This document shows positions 29,351 through 37,558 of a DNA stretch of 64,000 nucleotides, piece after piece (positions within the stretch are counted from its first letter, which is position 1; every line of letters starts with the position of its first letter). Below the pieces are notes generated by a model. It made no database searches. It was not told the DNA's origin and was given only the letters and a program-made list of their open reading frames with translations. Source of the stretch: Pseudidiomarina atlantica (GTDB lineage: Bacteria > Pseudomonadota > Gammaproteobacteria > Enterobacterales > Alteromonadaceae); the NCBI RefSeq assembly GCF_000753735.1, contig NZ_JPIN01000008.1, forward strand, positions 174,250 to 238,249, given 5' to 3'. The translations under genes and the position numbers were made by a program.

Positions 29351-29539
29351 TATTTTTTACTCCTGAGTGAACCACTTGGCGACAAAATCGGTCTACAAAC
29401 CTTGCATTGTAAGCGATTTGCCGCCTTGTTTTAAGCGCAAAGTTGGGTAAAGTAACTGGAAAAAGCTTGTGCTTCGTATTATTCTGCAGTAACTAGTGTT
29501 GCGATACTAGTCAATAAGTGCGCTAACTTCAGGACGTTT

Positions 29540-30934
29540 ATGAAGGTATTTACGAAAAGAATGGCGGGGTTTGTACAACAACTCCCTCGACGCCATCAGG
29601 TATTATTGTCTACAGTGGCAGCCGCCACGTTGATCGTATTGTTGCTGCCGTCTGAGCAAGCGACAGCGTCACGTAATACATCTGATCCGAAACTCGCGGA
29701 GCAGCAATTGATCCTCGGCGAGCGCCTTGAAATTCCAGTTGCGGCCAAGGCTGCAGTGACTGCCCAAGCGCAACATACGCCTGCTTTGCAACCTAGCGTT
29801 GATACGACCGCAGCGGCTGAGACTGTTGCCGTATCAGAACCGGTCGAGCCTGCGGTACAATGGAGCGGTTACAAAGTTAAAAGTGGTGACAGCTTAGCGC
29901 GCATCTTCGAGCGCATGGGCTACTCTCCGCAAGAGCTCTATAAAGTCACTCAAGACCAACAAGCCAATAAATATTTTCTCAAGTTACGTCCTGGCGATAC
30001 CTTACGTTTCGCTAAAGATACCAACGACGAACTCGTACAACTGGCCTATCAGATATCCCCTATTGATACCCTCATCGTGTCAAAAATCGACGGCTCCTAT
30101 CAAAGCGAGATCGACACCAAAGAAGTTCAGGTTCAAGAAGCCTTTGCTTATGCTGAAATCTCAAGCAGTTTTTGGAATGCCGGTATCAATGCTGGTCTCA
30201 CTGAAAACCAGATCATGAGTATCGCCAGCATTTTTGGCTGGGATATCGACTTTGCCTTGGATTTACGGAAAGGCGATGAATTCTCGGTGATTTTTGAGAA
30301 AGAATATGTAGATGGTGAATTCGTTGGCTACGGCAAAGTGCTAGCTGCGGAATTCGTCAACCAAGGTGAGCGCTATCAAGCTATTTTGCACGAAGACGGC
30401 GATTACTATGCGCTCGATGGTAGCGCTATGCGTAAATCCTTCTTACGCTCGCCGGTAAAGTTCACTTACATTAGTTCAAATTTCAATCCGCGCCGTTTAC
30501 ACCCAGTAACCGGCGTCGTGCGTCCACACAATGGAACTGACTACGTGGCGCCTGTGGGCACACCTATTATGTCGTCCGGCGCCGGTAAAGTGATTGCCAG
30601 TGCCTACAATAATCTCAACGGTCACTATGTCTTTATTCAACATGGTGAGCGCTATGTGACCAAATATCTGCACCTGAGCAAACGCCTCGTTAAGCGCGGT
30701 GATAAAGTCAAACAGGGTGATATTATCGGTCGCTTAGGCAGTACCGGTCGAGTCACTGGCGCGCATTTGCACTATGAATTCTTAGTCGATGGCGTGCATC
30801 GGAATCCGCGTAACGTTGAACTGCCTGAGGCCGAATCACTGAACGCGCAACAGCTACCGGCCTTTAAGAAAATTGCTGAACAGCGCCTCGCTATGCTCGA
30901 GAACAACCGCCGTACCTACTTGGCCATGAACTAA
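29540..30934 (+). CDS. mepM: M23 peptidoglycan DD-endopeptidase, MepM-like (OapA domain)
   Basis: A 464-residue murein hydrolase. An N-terminal membrane anchor (VLLSTVAAATLIVLLLP) is followed by an OapA/LysM-like domain starting near YKVKSGDSLARIFERMGY (about 111), a Csd3-like middle domain and a C-terminal LytM domain. Zinc ligands are His330 and Asp334 in HNGTD and the HLH at 409-411. Such enzymes cut DD-crosslinks to let the sacculus grow. AGGA lies six bases before the ATG. anmK follows with a TAATG overlap, pairing cell-wall cleavage with recycling. Confidence 0.93.
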   Translation: MKVFTKRMAGFVQQLPRRHQVLLSTVAAATLIVLLLPSEQATASRNTSDPKLAEQQLILGERLEIPVAAKAAVTAQAQHTPALQPSVDTTAAAETVAVSEPVEPAVQWSGYKVKSGDSLARIFERMGYSPQELYKVTQDQQANKYFLKLRPGDTLRFAKDTNDELVQLAYQISPIDTLIVSKIDGSYQSEIDTKEVQVQEAFAYAEISSSFWNAGINAGLTENQIMSIASIFGWDIDFALDLRKGDEFSVIFEKEYVDGEFVGYGKVLAAEFVNQGERYQAILHEDGDYYALDGSAMRKSFLRSPVKFTYISSNFNPRRLHPVTGVVRPHNGTDYVAPVGTPIMSSGAGKVIASAYNNLNGHYVFIQHGERYVTKYLHLSKRLVKRGDKVKQGDIIGRLGSTGRVTGAHLHYEFLVDGVHRNPRNVELPEAESLNAQQLPAFKKIAEQRLAMLENNRRTYLAMN

Positions 30935-32067
30935 TGCCTGCGGCGGAACGTTACATCGGGCTGATGTCCGGCACCAGCATGGATGGCATCGATGCGGTGT
31001 TGGTCGACTTCAGCAGCGCACAGCCGCAACTTGTTGCTCATTGTCACTTAGCCATGCCAACCGACCTTGGCGCAGAATTAAAGCGTCTGTGCCAGCCAGG
31101 TCCAAATGAACTCCATCGTCTCGCCACTACCGATCGCCTGTTCGCGGAATATGCTGCGCAAGCGGTGCACGAGTTGTTACATCGCAGCGGGCATCCGCCA
31201 AGCGCAATTAAGGCTATTGGTAGCCATGGCCAGACCGTTCGCCATATGCCCGATGTGGCAACCCCGTACACAGTACAATTAGGCGATCCATCAACGCTGG
31301 CGGCGCTTACCGGTATTGCGGTGGTGGCTGACTTTCGCCGTAAAGACGTTGCCCTTGGTGGCCAAGGGGCGCCCTTGGTACCCGCTTTTCATAACGCGCT
31401 GTTTCGCGACCAGTTAGCCAAAGGAAGTTGTGCGGCGGTGCTAAATTTGGGGGGTATCGCCAATATTACTGTGATCGACACTGCTAGTGATGAGGTGTTG
31501 GGGTTCGATACAGGACCTGCCAATACCTTGCTCGACCTTTGGTATCAGTTACAACATCCAGACGCTGCCACCGACTACGACCCAAACGGCCAGTTTGCCG
31601 CGAGCGGCAACGTCAACGCCGAGCTACTGCGGCAAATGATGACCGATGATTATATTCAGCAAACGGCACCCAAGAGCACTGGCCGCGAGTACTTTAATCA
31701 TGAGTGGCTGATGGGGCAACTTGAAAGGCTATCCGCGTGGCAGCCTGCTGATATTCAGGCGACCTTGGCTGAGTTTACCGCAGCGAGTGTCGCAAAAGGT
31801 TTAACTGAAGCCGCACCGAAAGCTTTAACACAGGTCTTTGTGGCTGGCGGCGGAGCCTTTAACAGTGACCTCATGCAACGTTTACAAAAGCATTATCCCA
31901 GCGCGGAGTGGCAGTCTGTCGCGCAATTAGGAGTAGACCCGCAGCACCTTGAAGCCATGGCATTTGCTTGGCTGGCGCGTCAATTTCAGTTGCGCCAACC
32001 GGGCAATTTACCGTCGGTCACCGGTGCCAGCCGCGCCAGTGTCCTGGGCGGCCTTTACTTACCTTAA
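30934..32067 (+). CDS. anmK: Anhydro-N-acetylmuramic acid kinase
   Basis: A 377-residue hexokinase-fold enzyme of murein recycling that phosphorylates and hydrolyses 1,6-anhydro-MurNAc to MurNAc-6-phosphate. Signatures are IGLMSGTSMDGIDAVLVDF at the N-terminus, GSHGQTVRHMP, VLNLGGIANITV and VFVAGGGAFN. It is translationally coupled to mepM (TAATG) and overlaps the 3' end of the convergent pepQ by four bases. Confidence 0.96.
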   Translation: MPAAERYIGLMSGTSMDGIDAVLVDFSSAQPQLVAHCHLAMPTDLGAELKRLCQPGPNELHRLATTDRLFAEYAAQAVHELLHRSGHPPSAIKAIGSHGQTVRHMPDVATPYTVQLGDPSTLAALTGIAVVADFRRKDVALGGQGAPLVPAFHNALFRDQLAKGSCAAVLNLGGIANITVIDTASDEVLGFDTGPANTLLDLWYQLQHPDAATDYDPNGQFAASGNVNAELLRQMMTDDYIQQTAPKSTGREYFNHEWLMGQLERLSAWQPADIQATLAEFTAASVAKGLTEAAPKALTQVFVAGGGAFNSDLMQRLQKHYPSAEWQSVAQLGVDPQHLEAMAFAWLARQFQLRQPGNLPSVTGASRASVLGGLYLP

Positions 32068-33374
32068 TCTTCTAGCTTAGCAAAAGCATCGCGGGTGAGG
32101 TTTTCGTTGCTATCCGTACCCACCACAATACTGTCTTCAATACGCACACCACCAAACGGGCGTAGCTCATCAATACGCTGCCAGTTGAAAGCCTGTTCGC
32201 CTACATGGGCTTCTAGCAGCTGGTCGATAATGTAAAGCCCAGGCTCTATGGTAAACACTTGCTGCGGCTCAATTGGGCGCAACAAGCGCAAAAACGGATG
32301 ACGTTCATCGCGCGGATAAAGCTCACCGCGGTCATTCTGCAAAAAACCGCCGACATCATGCACTTGCAAGCCAATAAAATGACCAAGCCCATGCGGGAAG
32401 AAAGCAATAGTAAAGCCTTGTGCGTAAATATCTTCTGGGTTACCACGGACGATATCGAAGTCGCTTAATAGCCCTGCCACTTTCAAATGTTGTGAAATAT
32501 GCAGGTCGTAATAATTTACCCCTGGCTTGATTTCGGTGAGCAGTTGCTGCTGGGCAGCGTCCATGGCACTGACTAGATCGGCAAACAGTCCTGATTCACG
32601 CGCATAAGTACGCGTGATGTCAGCACAATAACCGCGATAGGTCGCGCCCGCATCAATCAAAAACGAGCGGCTTGCCGCTGGTGCCTCGGTTTCATAAACA
32701 TCATAATGCAAAATTGCGCCATGCTCGTTTAACCCGACAATACTGTTGTACGGAAGTTCGGTTTCGCGCGCATTGATGGCGGCAAGATAAGCAGCATGAA
32801 TTTCTAACTCACTTTTACCTGCCCAAAAAGCATCGCGAGCAGCTAAATGTGCCGTTGCTGCGCGCAAGTTCGCCACGCGCAAGTTTTCGATTTCCCAAGT
32901 GGTCTTCGCGGCGCGATGATAATGCAAGTGATCGAGCAGCGCTTGCGGATTGCGTGCAGCAACCTGCCAACTAGCAACGGGCTCGGCAAAATCTTCACCG
33001 ATGAAGGCGGCCTTGGCTAATTTGTCGCCCAAGTAACTCGTAAGCTTCTGCAGGTCATCAATCACCACAAGCTCAACGTGTTCTTGCCATTCAGCGGCAG
33101 GAACCGAGACCGGCGCATGCCAGAAGTCTCGCGCTTGAAACAAAAACACCACAGGCTTACGACCCGGCTCGTAATAGATAGCGCTTTTCGGACTATCAGT
33201 GACTGGGATCCAATATTTAAACAGCGGGTTCACTTTATACGGTGCAGGATTGTCATCGAGAAACGCGACGCGCGGTTGTCCTGCATAGACTAAAACAGCT
33301 TCGTAATGGGTTGCTGCTAAAGCTTGATCAAAACGTGCTTGCACCGTTGCAATATGGGCTGCGTAAGAACTCAT
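32064..33374 (-). CDS. pepQ: Xaa-Pro dipeptidase
   Basis: A 436-residue prolidase of the M24 pita-bread fold that hydrolyses dipeptides ending in proline. The metal-binding residues are seen in IDAGATYRGYCADITRTY, in FPHGLGHFIGLQVHDVGG and in the late VFTIEPGLYI and GGVRIEDSIV segments. Length matches E. coli PepQ (443). It stands alone between the convergent anmK and erpA, 54 bases downstream of the latter on the same strand. Confidence 0.94.
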   Translation of the reverse strand: MSSYAAHIATVQARFDQALAATHYEAVLVYAGQPRVAFLDDNPAPYKVNPLFKYWIPVTDSPKSAIYYEPGRKPVVFLFQARDFWHAPVSVPAAEWQEHVELVVIDDLQKLTSYLGDKLAKAAFIGEDFAEPVASWQVAARNPQALLDHLHYHRAAKTTWEIENLRVANLRAATAHLAARDAFWAGKSELEIHAAYLAAINARETELPYNSIVGLNEHGAILHYDVYETEAPAASRSFLIDAGATYRGYCADITRTYARESGLFADLVSAMDAAQQQLLTEIKPGVNYYDLHISQHLKVAGLLSDFDIVRGNPEDIYAQGFTIAFFPHGLGHFIGLQVHDVGGFLQNDRGELYPRDERHPFLRLLRPIEPQQVFTIEPGLYIIDQLLEAHVGEQAFNWQRIDELRPFGGVRIEDSIVVGTDSNENLTRDAFAKLED

Positions 33375-33394
33375 TGGTGAACCTCGCCTAGGTG

Positions 33395-33419
33395 ACCACT
33401 CGCACCGACGGCGAGTGGT
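33395..33419. repeat. Hairpin between erpA and pepQ
   Basis: ACCACTCGC (33395-33403) pairs with GCGAGTGGT (33411-33419), loop of seven bases. It follows the erpA stop on the minus strand, but no U tract comes after it. It could be a weak terminator or an RNA 3'-end protecting stem. Confidence 0.45.
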
Positions 33420-33428
33420 GCTATGAAT

Positions 33429-33776
33429 TTAGATAGAAAAGCTGGCGCCGCAACCACAGGTGGTCGAAGCGTTGGGGTTATCAACGAAGAAACGGGCACC
33501 TTGCAGGCCTTCTTCGTAGTTGACGGTGCCGCCAACTAGGTATTGCAAGCTCATCGGGTCAACCACGAGCGTGACCCCGTTTTTTTCGATTTCGGTATCG
33601 CCTGGATTCACTTTTTCATCAAAGGTAAAGCCGTACTGGAAGCCTGAACACCCACCACCCGTGACATAAACGCGTAGTTTGAGTGCAGCATTTTCCTCTT
33701 CTGCAATCAGGGTTTTCACTTTATTGGCTGCCGCTTCAGTAAATTGAATCGGTACTGCTTGCGCTGCTTCGGTCAT
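33429..33776 (-). CDS. erpA: Iron-sulfur cluster insertion protein ErpA
   Basis: A 115-residue A-type carrier that delivers Fe-S clusters to apoproteins such as IspG. The three conserved cysteines are present: one in [11 protein letters not shown] and two in TTCGCGASF near the C-terminus. The frame is open for 82 further codons upstream, but GGAGG precedes the ATG at 33776 and the family begins here ([16 protein letters not shown]), so I use that start. Confidence 0.96.
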   Translation of the reverse strand: MTEAAQAVPIQFTEAAANKVKTLIAEEENAALKLRVYVTGGGCSGFQYGFTFDEKVNPGDTEIEKNGVTLVVDPMSLQYLVGGTVNYEEGLQGARFFVDNPNASTTCGCGASFSI

Positions 33777-33858
33777 TCGTTTGTTACCTCCAACTATCAG
33801 GCGCGTATTTTCGCGTACCTGACTAAAAGGGTCAAGTATTGTCACTGCAACGACCCAA

Positions 33859-34527
33859 CTAGTTGCGTAAATCACTCCACAAATAGGTACGCTCGACGAG
33901 CGCAGCTTTTGGCTCATTAACGCTGACTCGCACCAGGATTTCCTCAGCGGCAAAATTTGGCGGTAGTTCGAAACTACCACTTTGTGCTTTAAAAAAACGC
34001 ATGCTGAAACTTCGTTCAGCATCGTTTAAGTCGGCTAAGTCATAAAGATCGAAAGTCACTCGCTCACCGTCCACACGACCTTGCAGTAACACTTCCAAGG
34101 TTCCTTTCGCAAAATTGCGGACCCGATCCGTCTGCACAATGGCAAAGCGAAATTGGTAATGTCCCTCTTGCTCAAGTGCGCGTAGACTAAAGTCATCAAT
34201 AGCAATGCCATCGGCGATCATTTCCGGCGCCATAATTTTCTGATAAAACGCTATCTCTCGCCGTAAGGTACTTATTTCGTCGCGACTCGCCGCCAAGTCT
34301 TCTTCAAGTTGCGCACTTGCTGCTTGCTCAATACCTAGCTCAACCTCCGCGATATGTTTTTGATAATCGGCTGTTTCAGCCTGCTCATATAGCTGCTCAA
34401 CTTGAGACTCAAGGTCGTTAAGGTTGCTGCGCAAGCGCCAGCTGTCCGCAGCACCAAGCAAATAGCCAAGTAACAGGCCGATCATTACCGCAACGGCAAG
34501 AAAAACGATTTTTTGCTTCTCATTCAT
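33859..34527 (-). CDS. Inner-membrane coiled-coil protein (DUF6776-like), unknown function
   Basis: A 222-residue protein with one N-terminal membrane segment ([19 protein letters not shown], about residues 7-25), then a charged, heptad-rich coiled coil (about 30-100) and a C-terminal beta-rich region ([25 protein letters not shown]). The layout fits the DUF6776 family, which in other gammaproteobacteria lies between hemJ/argC and erpA, often with a bactofilin gene. No bactofilin is present here. The start is placed at MNEKQK, though a further ATG lies six codons upstream. Function unknown. Confidence 0.7.
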   Translation of the reverse strand: MNEKQKIVFLAVAVMIGLLLGYLLGAADSWRLRSNLNDLESQVEQLYEQAETADYQKHIAEVELGIEQAASAQLEEDLAASRDEISTLRREIAFYQKIMAPEMIADGIAIDDFSLRALEQEGHYQFRFAIVQTDRVRNFAKGTLEVLLQGRVDGERVTFDLYDLADLNDAERSFSMRFFKAQSGSFELPPNFAAEEILVRVSVNEPKAALVERTYLWSDLRN

Positions 34528-34639
34528 AGCAGCACTTCTTATCATGGCAGCAAATAGCGTGCATTAAGGGTGTTCGACATGCTACGCAGCAACCGGCCCT
34601 CGCGCAAGTAAGCCAATAGCAAAATCAAAAGGCAACGAC

Positions 34640-35068
34640 ATGACAGTTTTGTGGTTAAAAGCACTGCATCTTATTTTTATGGTGGCATGGTTTGCTGGCA
34701 TCTTTTATCTACCGCGCCTGTTTGTTTATCACGCGCAAAACAAGTCTGCTGATGTCAACGCACAACTCAAGATAATGGAACGACGTTTATTATACTTTGT
34801 GACACCGTTTGCGGTGCTGACCTTAGTGTTTGGACTTTGGTTGATTGCGCTCTACGGTGGCGCATGGTTTAAAGCTAGTGGTTGGTTGCACATTAAGCTT
34901 GTTTTGGTAACTTTTTTGTACGGCTACCATCTCTATTGCTTTAAGTTGCTGGCCGACTTTAAACATGACCGCAATCGTCGCAGTCATAAGTTTTATCGGA
35001 TATTCAATGAGATCCCTGTGCTCGCACTGTTTGCCATCATTATTTTGGCGGTAGTGAAGCCATTTTAA
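34640..35068 (+). CDS. hemJ: Protoporphyrinogen oxidase HemJ
   Basis: A 142-residue membrane protein with about four helices, oxidising protoporphyrinogen IX in haem synthesis. The conserved N-terminal helix carries LHLIFMVAWFAGIFYLPRL (a family histidine), and the C-terminus has FYRIFNEIPVLALFAII ending in VVKPF with the conserved lysine region. AAGG precedes the ATG. hemL, also in tetrapyrrole synthesis, lies 1.2 kb downstream after pyrB. Confidence 0.92.
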   Translation: MTVLWLKALHLIFMVAWFAGIFYLPRLFVYHAQNKSADVNAQLKIMERRLLYFVTPFAVLTLVFGLWLIALYGGAWFKASGWLHIKLVLVTFLYGYHLYCFKLLADFKHDRNRRSHKFYRIFNEIPVLALFAIIILAVVKPF

Positions 35069-35128
35069 GTAATTCTGCATCGAACAGACGCAGTAACTCA
35101 TGCAACAACGTTCGTTTTAGACGCAAAA

Positions 35129-35139
35129 TCTGCTATCAT
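35129..35139 (+). promoter_or_regulatory. Probable extended -10 promoter of pyrB
   Basis: TATCAT (35134-35139) preceded by TGC gives an extended -10 element. The -35 region 17 bases upstream (TTCGTT) is poor, as extended -10 promoters allow. The start of transcription would be near 35146, about 44 bases before the pyrB ATG. The leader can fold (35140-35146 with 35179-35185). Confidence 0.4.
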
Positions 35140-35189
35140 CGCGGTCCAGTGTTTGATCTCTTTTCCTCCACTGACTGAGGCCGCGACCC

Positions 35190-36203
35190 ATGAACTTCAC
35201 TGGTGCCAACATACTTTCCGTTGACCAATTTAATCGCGATAGCATTGATGAAATTTTTGCTGTTGCGGACGCTATGCTGCCCTACGCACGCCGACAAAAG
35301 CGCACGAAAGTGCTCGATGGTGCCATCCTCGGCAATCTCTTTTTCGAGCCCTCGACCCGAACTCGCGTCAGTTTCGGTACGGCGTTTAACCTGCTTGGCG
35401 GAGAAGTACGCGAAACCACCGGCATGGAGAGCTCTGCCCTAGCAAAAGGCGAATCACTTTACGATACCGCTCGTGTGCTCAGTAGCTACAGCGACGTCAT
35501 TGCCATGCGTCACCCTAAATCAGGGGCCGTAGCCGAGTTCGCGGAGGGGAGTCGCGTGCCGGTCATCAATGGCGGTGATGGAGCTAACGAACACCCCACT
35601 CAAGCCCTGCTCGACCTATATACGATAAAAAAGGAATTGGCTTACCACGGACATGCGGTTGAAGGTATGCATATTTGCATGATGGGTGATTTGAAGTTCG
35701 GTCGTACCGTGCATTCGCTATCGCGCCTACTGGCCTTGTATCCAAACGTGCGCTTTACCTTGATTTCACCACGTGAGTTGATGATGCCAGACAGTGTTAT
35801 GGATGCGCTTGCCAATGCCGGCCATCAAGTGACCGTCACCGATCAAGTCAGTGGCAGCTCCGATGCCGACATCATTTACCAAACGCGCATCCAGCAAGAA
35901 CGATTCACTTCGCCACAAGAAGCTGATCAATATCGCGGTAAGTTTCGTTTAAACAGCGAAATTTATACCAAGCATTACAAACCGAATACCGTCATTATGC
36001 ATCCGCTGCCGCGTGACTCGCGCGCCGAGGCAAATGAACTGGATAACGACTTAAATCAAAACCCCAACCTTGCTATTTTCCGCCAAGCGGATAATGGCGT
36101 ATTAATTCGAATGGCGCTGTTTGCGCTGACGCTTGGGGTGGCCGATCAAGTTAAAAAATACGAGTGCGATGTCAACTGGTACAGCGACAAGCGCAACGTC
36201 TAA
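35190..36203 (+). CDS. pyrB: Aspartate carbamoyltransferase
   Basis: A 337-residue enzyme catalysing the first committed step of pyrimidine synthesis (carbamoyl phosphate plus aspartate). The carbamoyl-phosphate site [12 protein letters not shown] is intact, followed by [31 protein letters not shown] and [11 protein letters not shown]. No pyrI regulatory-chain gene follows, so the enzyme is either unregulated or paired elsewhere. The tail ([14 protein letters not shown]) is longer than in E. coli PyrB (311). GAGG lies ten bases before the ATG. hemL starts 20 bases downstream. Confidence 0.94.
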   Translation: MNFTGANILSVDQFNRDSIDEIFAVADAMLPYARRQKRTKVLDGAILGNLFFEPSTRTRVSFGTAFNLLGGEVRETTGMESSALAKGESLYDTARVLSSYSDVIAMRHPKSGAVAEFAEGSRVPVINGGDGANEHPTQALLDLYTIKKELAYHGHAVEGMHICMMGDLKFGRTVHSLSRLLALYPNVRFTLISPRELMMPDSVMDALANAGHQVTVTDQVSGSSDADIIYQTRIQQERFTSPQEADQYRGKFRLNSEIYTKHYKPNTVIMHPLPRDSRAEANELDNDLNQNPNLAIFRQADNGVLIRMALFALTLGVADQVKKYECDVNWYSDKRNV

Positions 36204-36223
36204 CTAACCGTAAGAGGATCACG

Positions 36224-37510
36224 ATGTCTCGATCTGAGCAATTATTCGCGCAAGCACAGCTTGCCATCCCCGGTGGCGTCAACTCGCCAGTCCGTGCATT
36301 TAACGGCGTAGGTGGTTCACCTATCTTCATCGAGCGCGCGGAAGGCGCCTACATGTTCGATGCGGACGGCCAGCGTTATATCGACTACGTAGGTTCATGG
36401 GGCCCGATGATCCTCGGCCACAACAATGCCGTGATTCGCGAAGCAACCCATGCAGCCGTTGACCGCGGTCTGAGCTTTGGCACGCCAACGCCAGGTGAAA
36501 TCACCATGGCGGAAAAAATTAAGCAGTTGGTGCCATCTATTGAGAAAGTTCGCATGGTCAATTCTGGCACCGAAGCAACCATGACCGCGATTCGCTTGGC
36601 GCGCGGTTACACCGGCCGCGATAAAATCCTCAAGTTCGAGGGTAATTATCACGGCCATGCCGATTCATTGTTGGTCAAAGCTGGCTCAGGTTTGCTGACA
36701 CTAGGCGTACCTAATTCACCGGGTATTCCAGAAGACTTCGCGAAGCACACCTTAACCGTGACCTTCAACGATATCGACTCGGTGCACAAAATTTTTGCTG
36801 AAATTGGCGACGAAATCGCCGCGATCATCGTGGAACCCGTTGCTGGTAACATGAACTGCATTCCGCCAGTGCCCGGCTTCTTGGAAGGCTTGCGTAGTAT
36901 TTGCGACGACTACGGCAGTGTGCTGATTTTTGACGAAGTCATGACAGGCTTTCGTGTCTCACGTGGCGGTGCCCAAGAGTATTATAACGTGGTACCTGAC
37001 TTAACCACCCTTGGCAAGGTCATTGGCGGTGGTATGCCGGTGGGTGCCTTCGGCGGTAAAGCGGCAATTATGGATTACATCGCGCCAGTGGGGCCGGTCT
37101 ATCAAGCGGGCACCTTGTCAGGTAACCCTGTGGCGATGGCAGCCGGGCTGGCATCATTAACCCAACTTGAAGACCCTGAACTGTATCCGAACTTGTTTGC
37201 GAAAGTTGACAAGCTGACTTCAGGGTTGCAAGAGCGTGCCGATGCCGCAGGCATTCCGTTTACCACCAACAAAGCGGGATCGATGTTTGGTTTCTTCTTC
37301 TCCAAAGACCAACACATTACGTCTTACCAGCAAGCCACCGAATGCAATATGGAACATTTCCGTAAGTTCTATCACAGCATGCTTAAGCAAGGCATTTACA
37401 TGGCTCCGTCGGCCTTTGAGGCGGGTTTCATGTCAGCCGCACATAGCGATGCTGATTTAGATGAAACACTGGCTGCAGCAGAGCGGGCTTTTGCTGAATT
37501 GAAAGCCTAA
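36224..37510 (+). CDS. hemL: Glutamate-1-semialdehyde 2,1-aminomutase
   Basis: A 428-residue PLP enzyme of the C5 pathway that makes 5-aminolevulinate. Signatures are [43 protein letters not shown] and the PLP-lysine segment [18 protein letters not shown]. The frame is open into pyrB, but AGAGGATC precedes the ATG at 36224, which gives the family's normal start MSRSEQLF. It is followed by a hairpin terminator at 37528. Confidence 0.97.
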   Translation: MSRSEQLFAQAQLAIPGGVNSPVRAFNGVGGSPIFIERAEGAYMFDADGQRYIDYVGSWGPMILGHNNAVIREATHAAVDRGLSFGTPTPGEITMAEKIKQLVPSIEKVRMVNSGTEATMTAIRLARGYTGRDKILKFEGNYHGHADSLLVKAGSGLLTLGVPNSPGIPEDFAKHTLTVTFNDIDSVHKIFAEIGDEIAAIIVEPVAGNMNCIPPVPGFLEGLRSICDDYGSVLIFDEVMTGFRVSRGGAQEYYNVVPDLTTLGKVIGGGMPVGAFGGKAAIMDYIAPVGPVYQAGTLSGNPVAMAAGLASLTQLEDPELYPNLFAKVDKLTSGLQERADAAGIPFTTNKAGSMFGFFFSKDQHITSYQQATECNMEHFRKFYHSMLKQGIYMAPSAFEAGFMSAAHSDADLDETLAAAERAFAELKA

Positions 37511-37527
37511 CCTCACACAACGCTCCT

Positions 37528-37558
37528 CGTGGTGGCTAGAAGATCTTCTGCCACCACG
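37528..37558 (+). terminator. Terminator after hemL, overlapping the mrcB 3' end
   Basis: CGTGGTGGC (37528-37536) pairs with GCCACCACG (37550-37558). The interior AGAAGATCTTCT is itself palindromic and extends the stem after one bulge. On the plus strand ATTCTTCTTCTTGTT follows, a moderately U-rich tract. The stem lies in the last codons of the convergent mrcB, so one DNA stretch serves both genes. Confidence 0.6.

Noticed and set aside
33777..34022. N-terminal extension of ErpA by 82 residues
   Set aside because: GGAGG directly precedes the inner ATG, the extension overlaps the upstream gene, and the family is about 115 residues.
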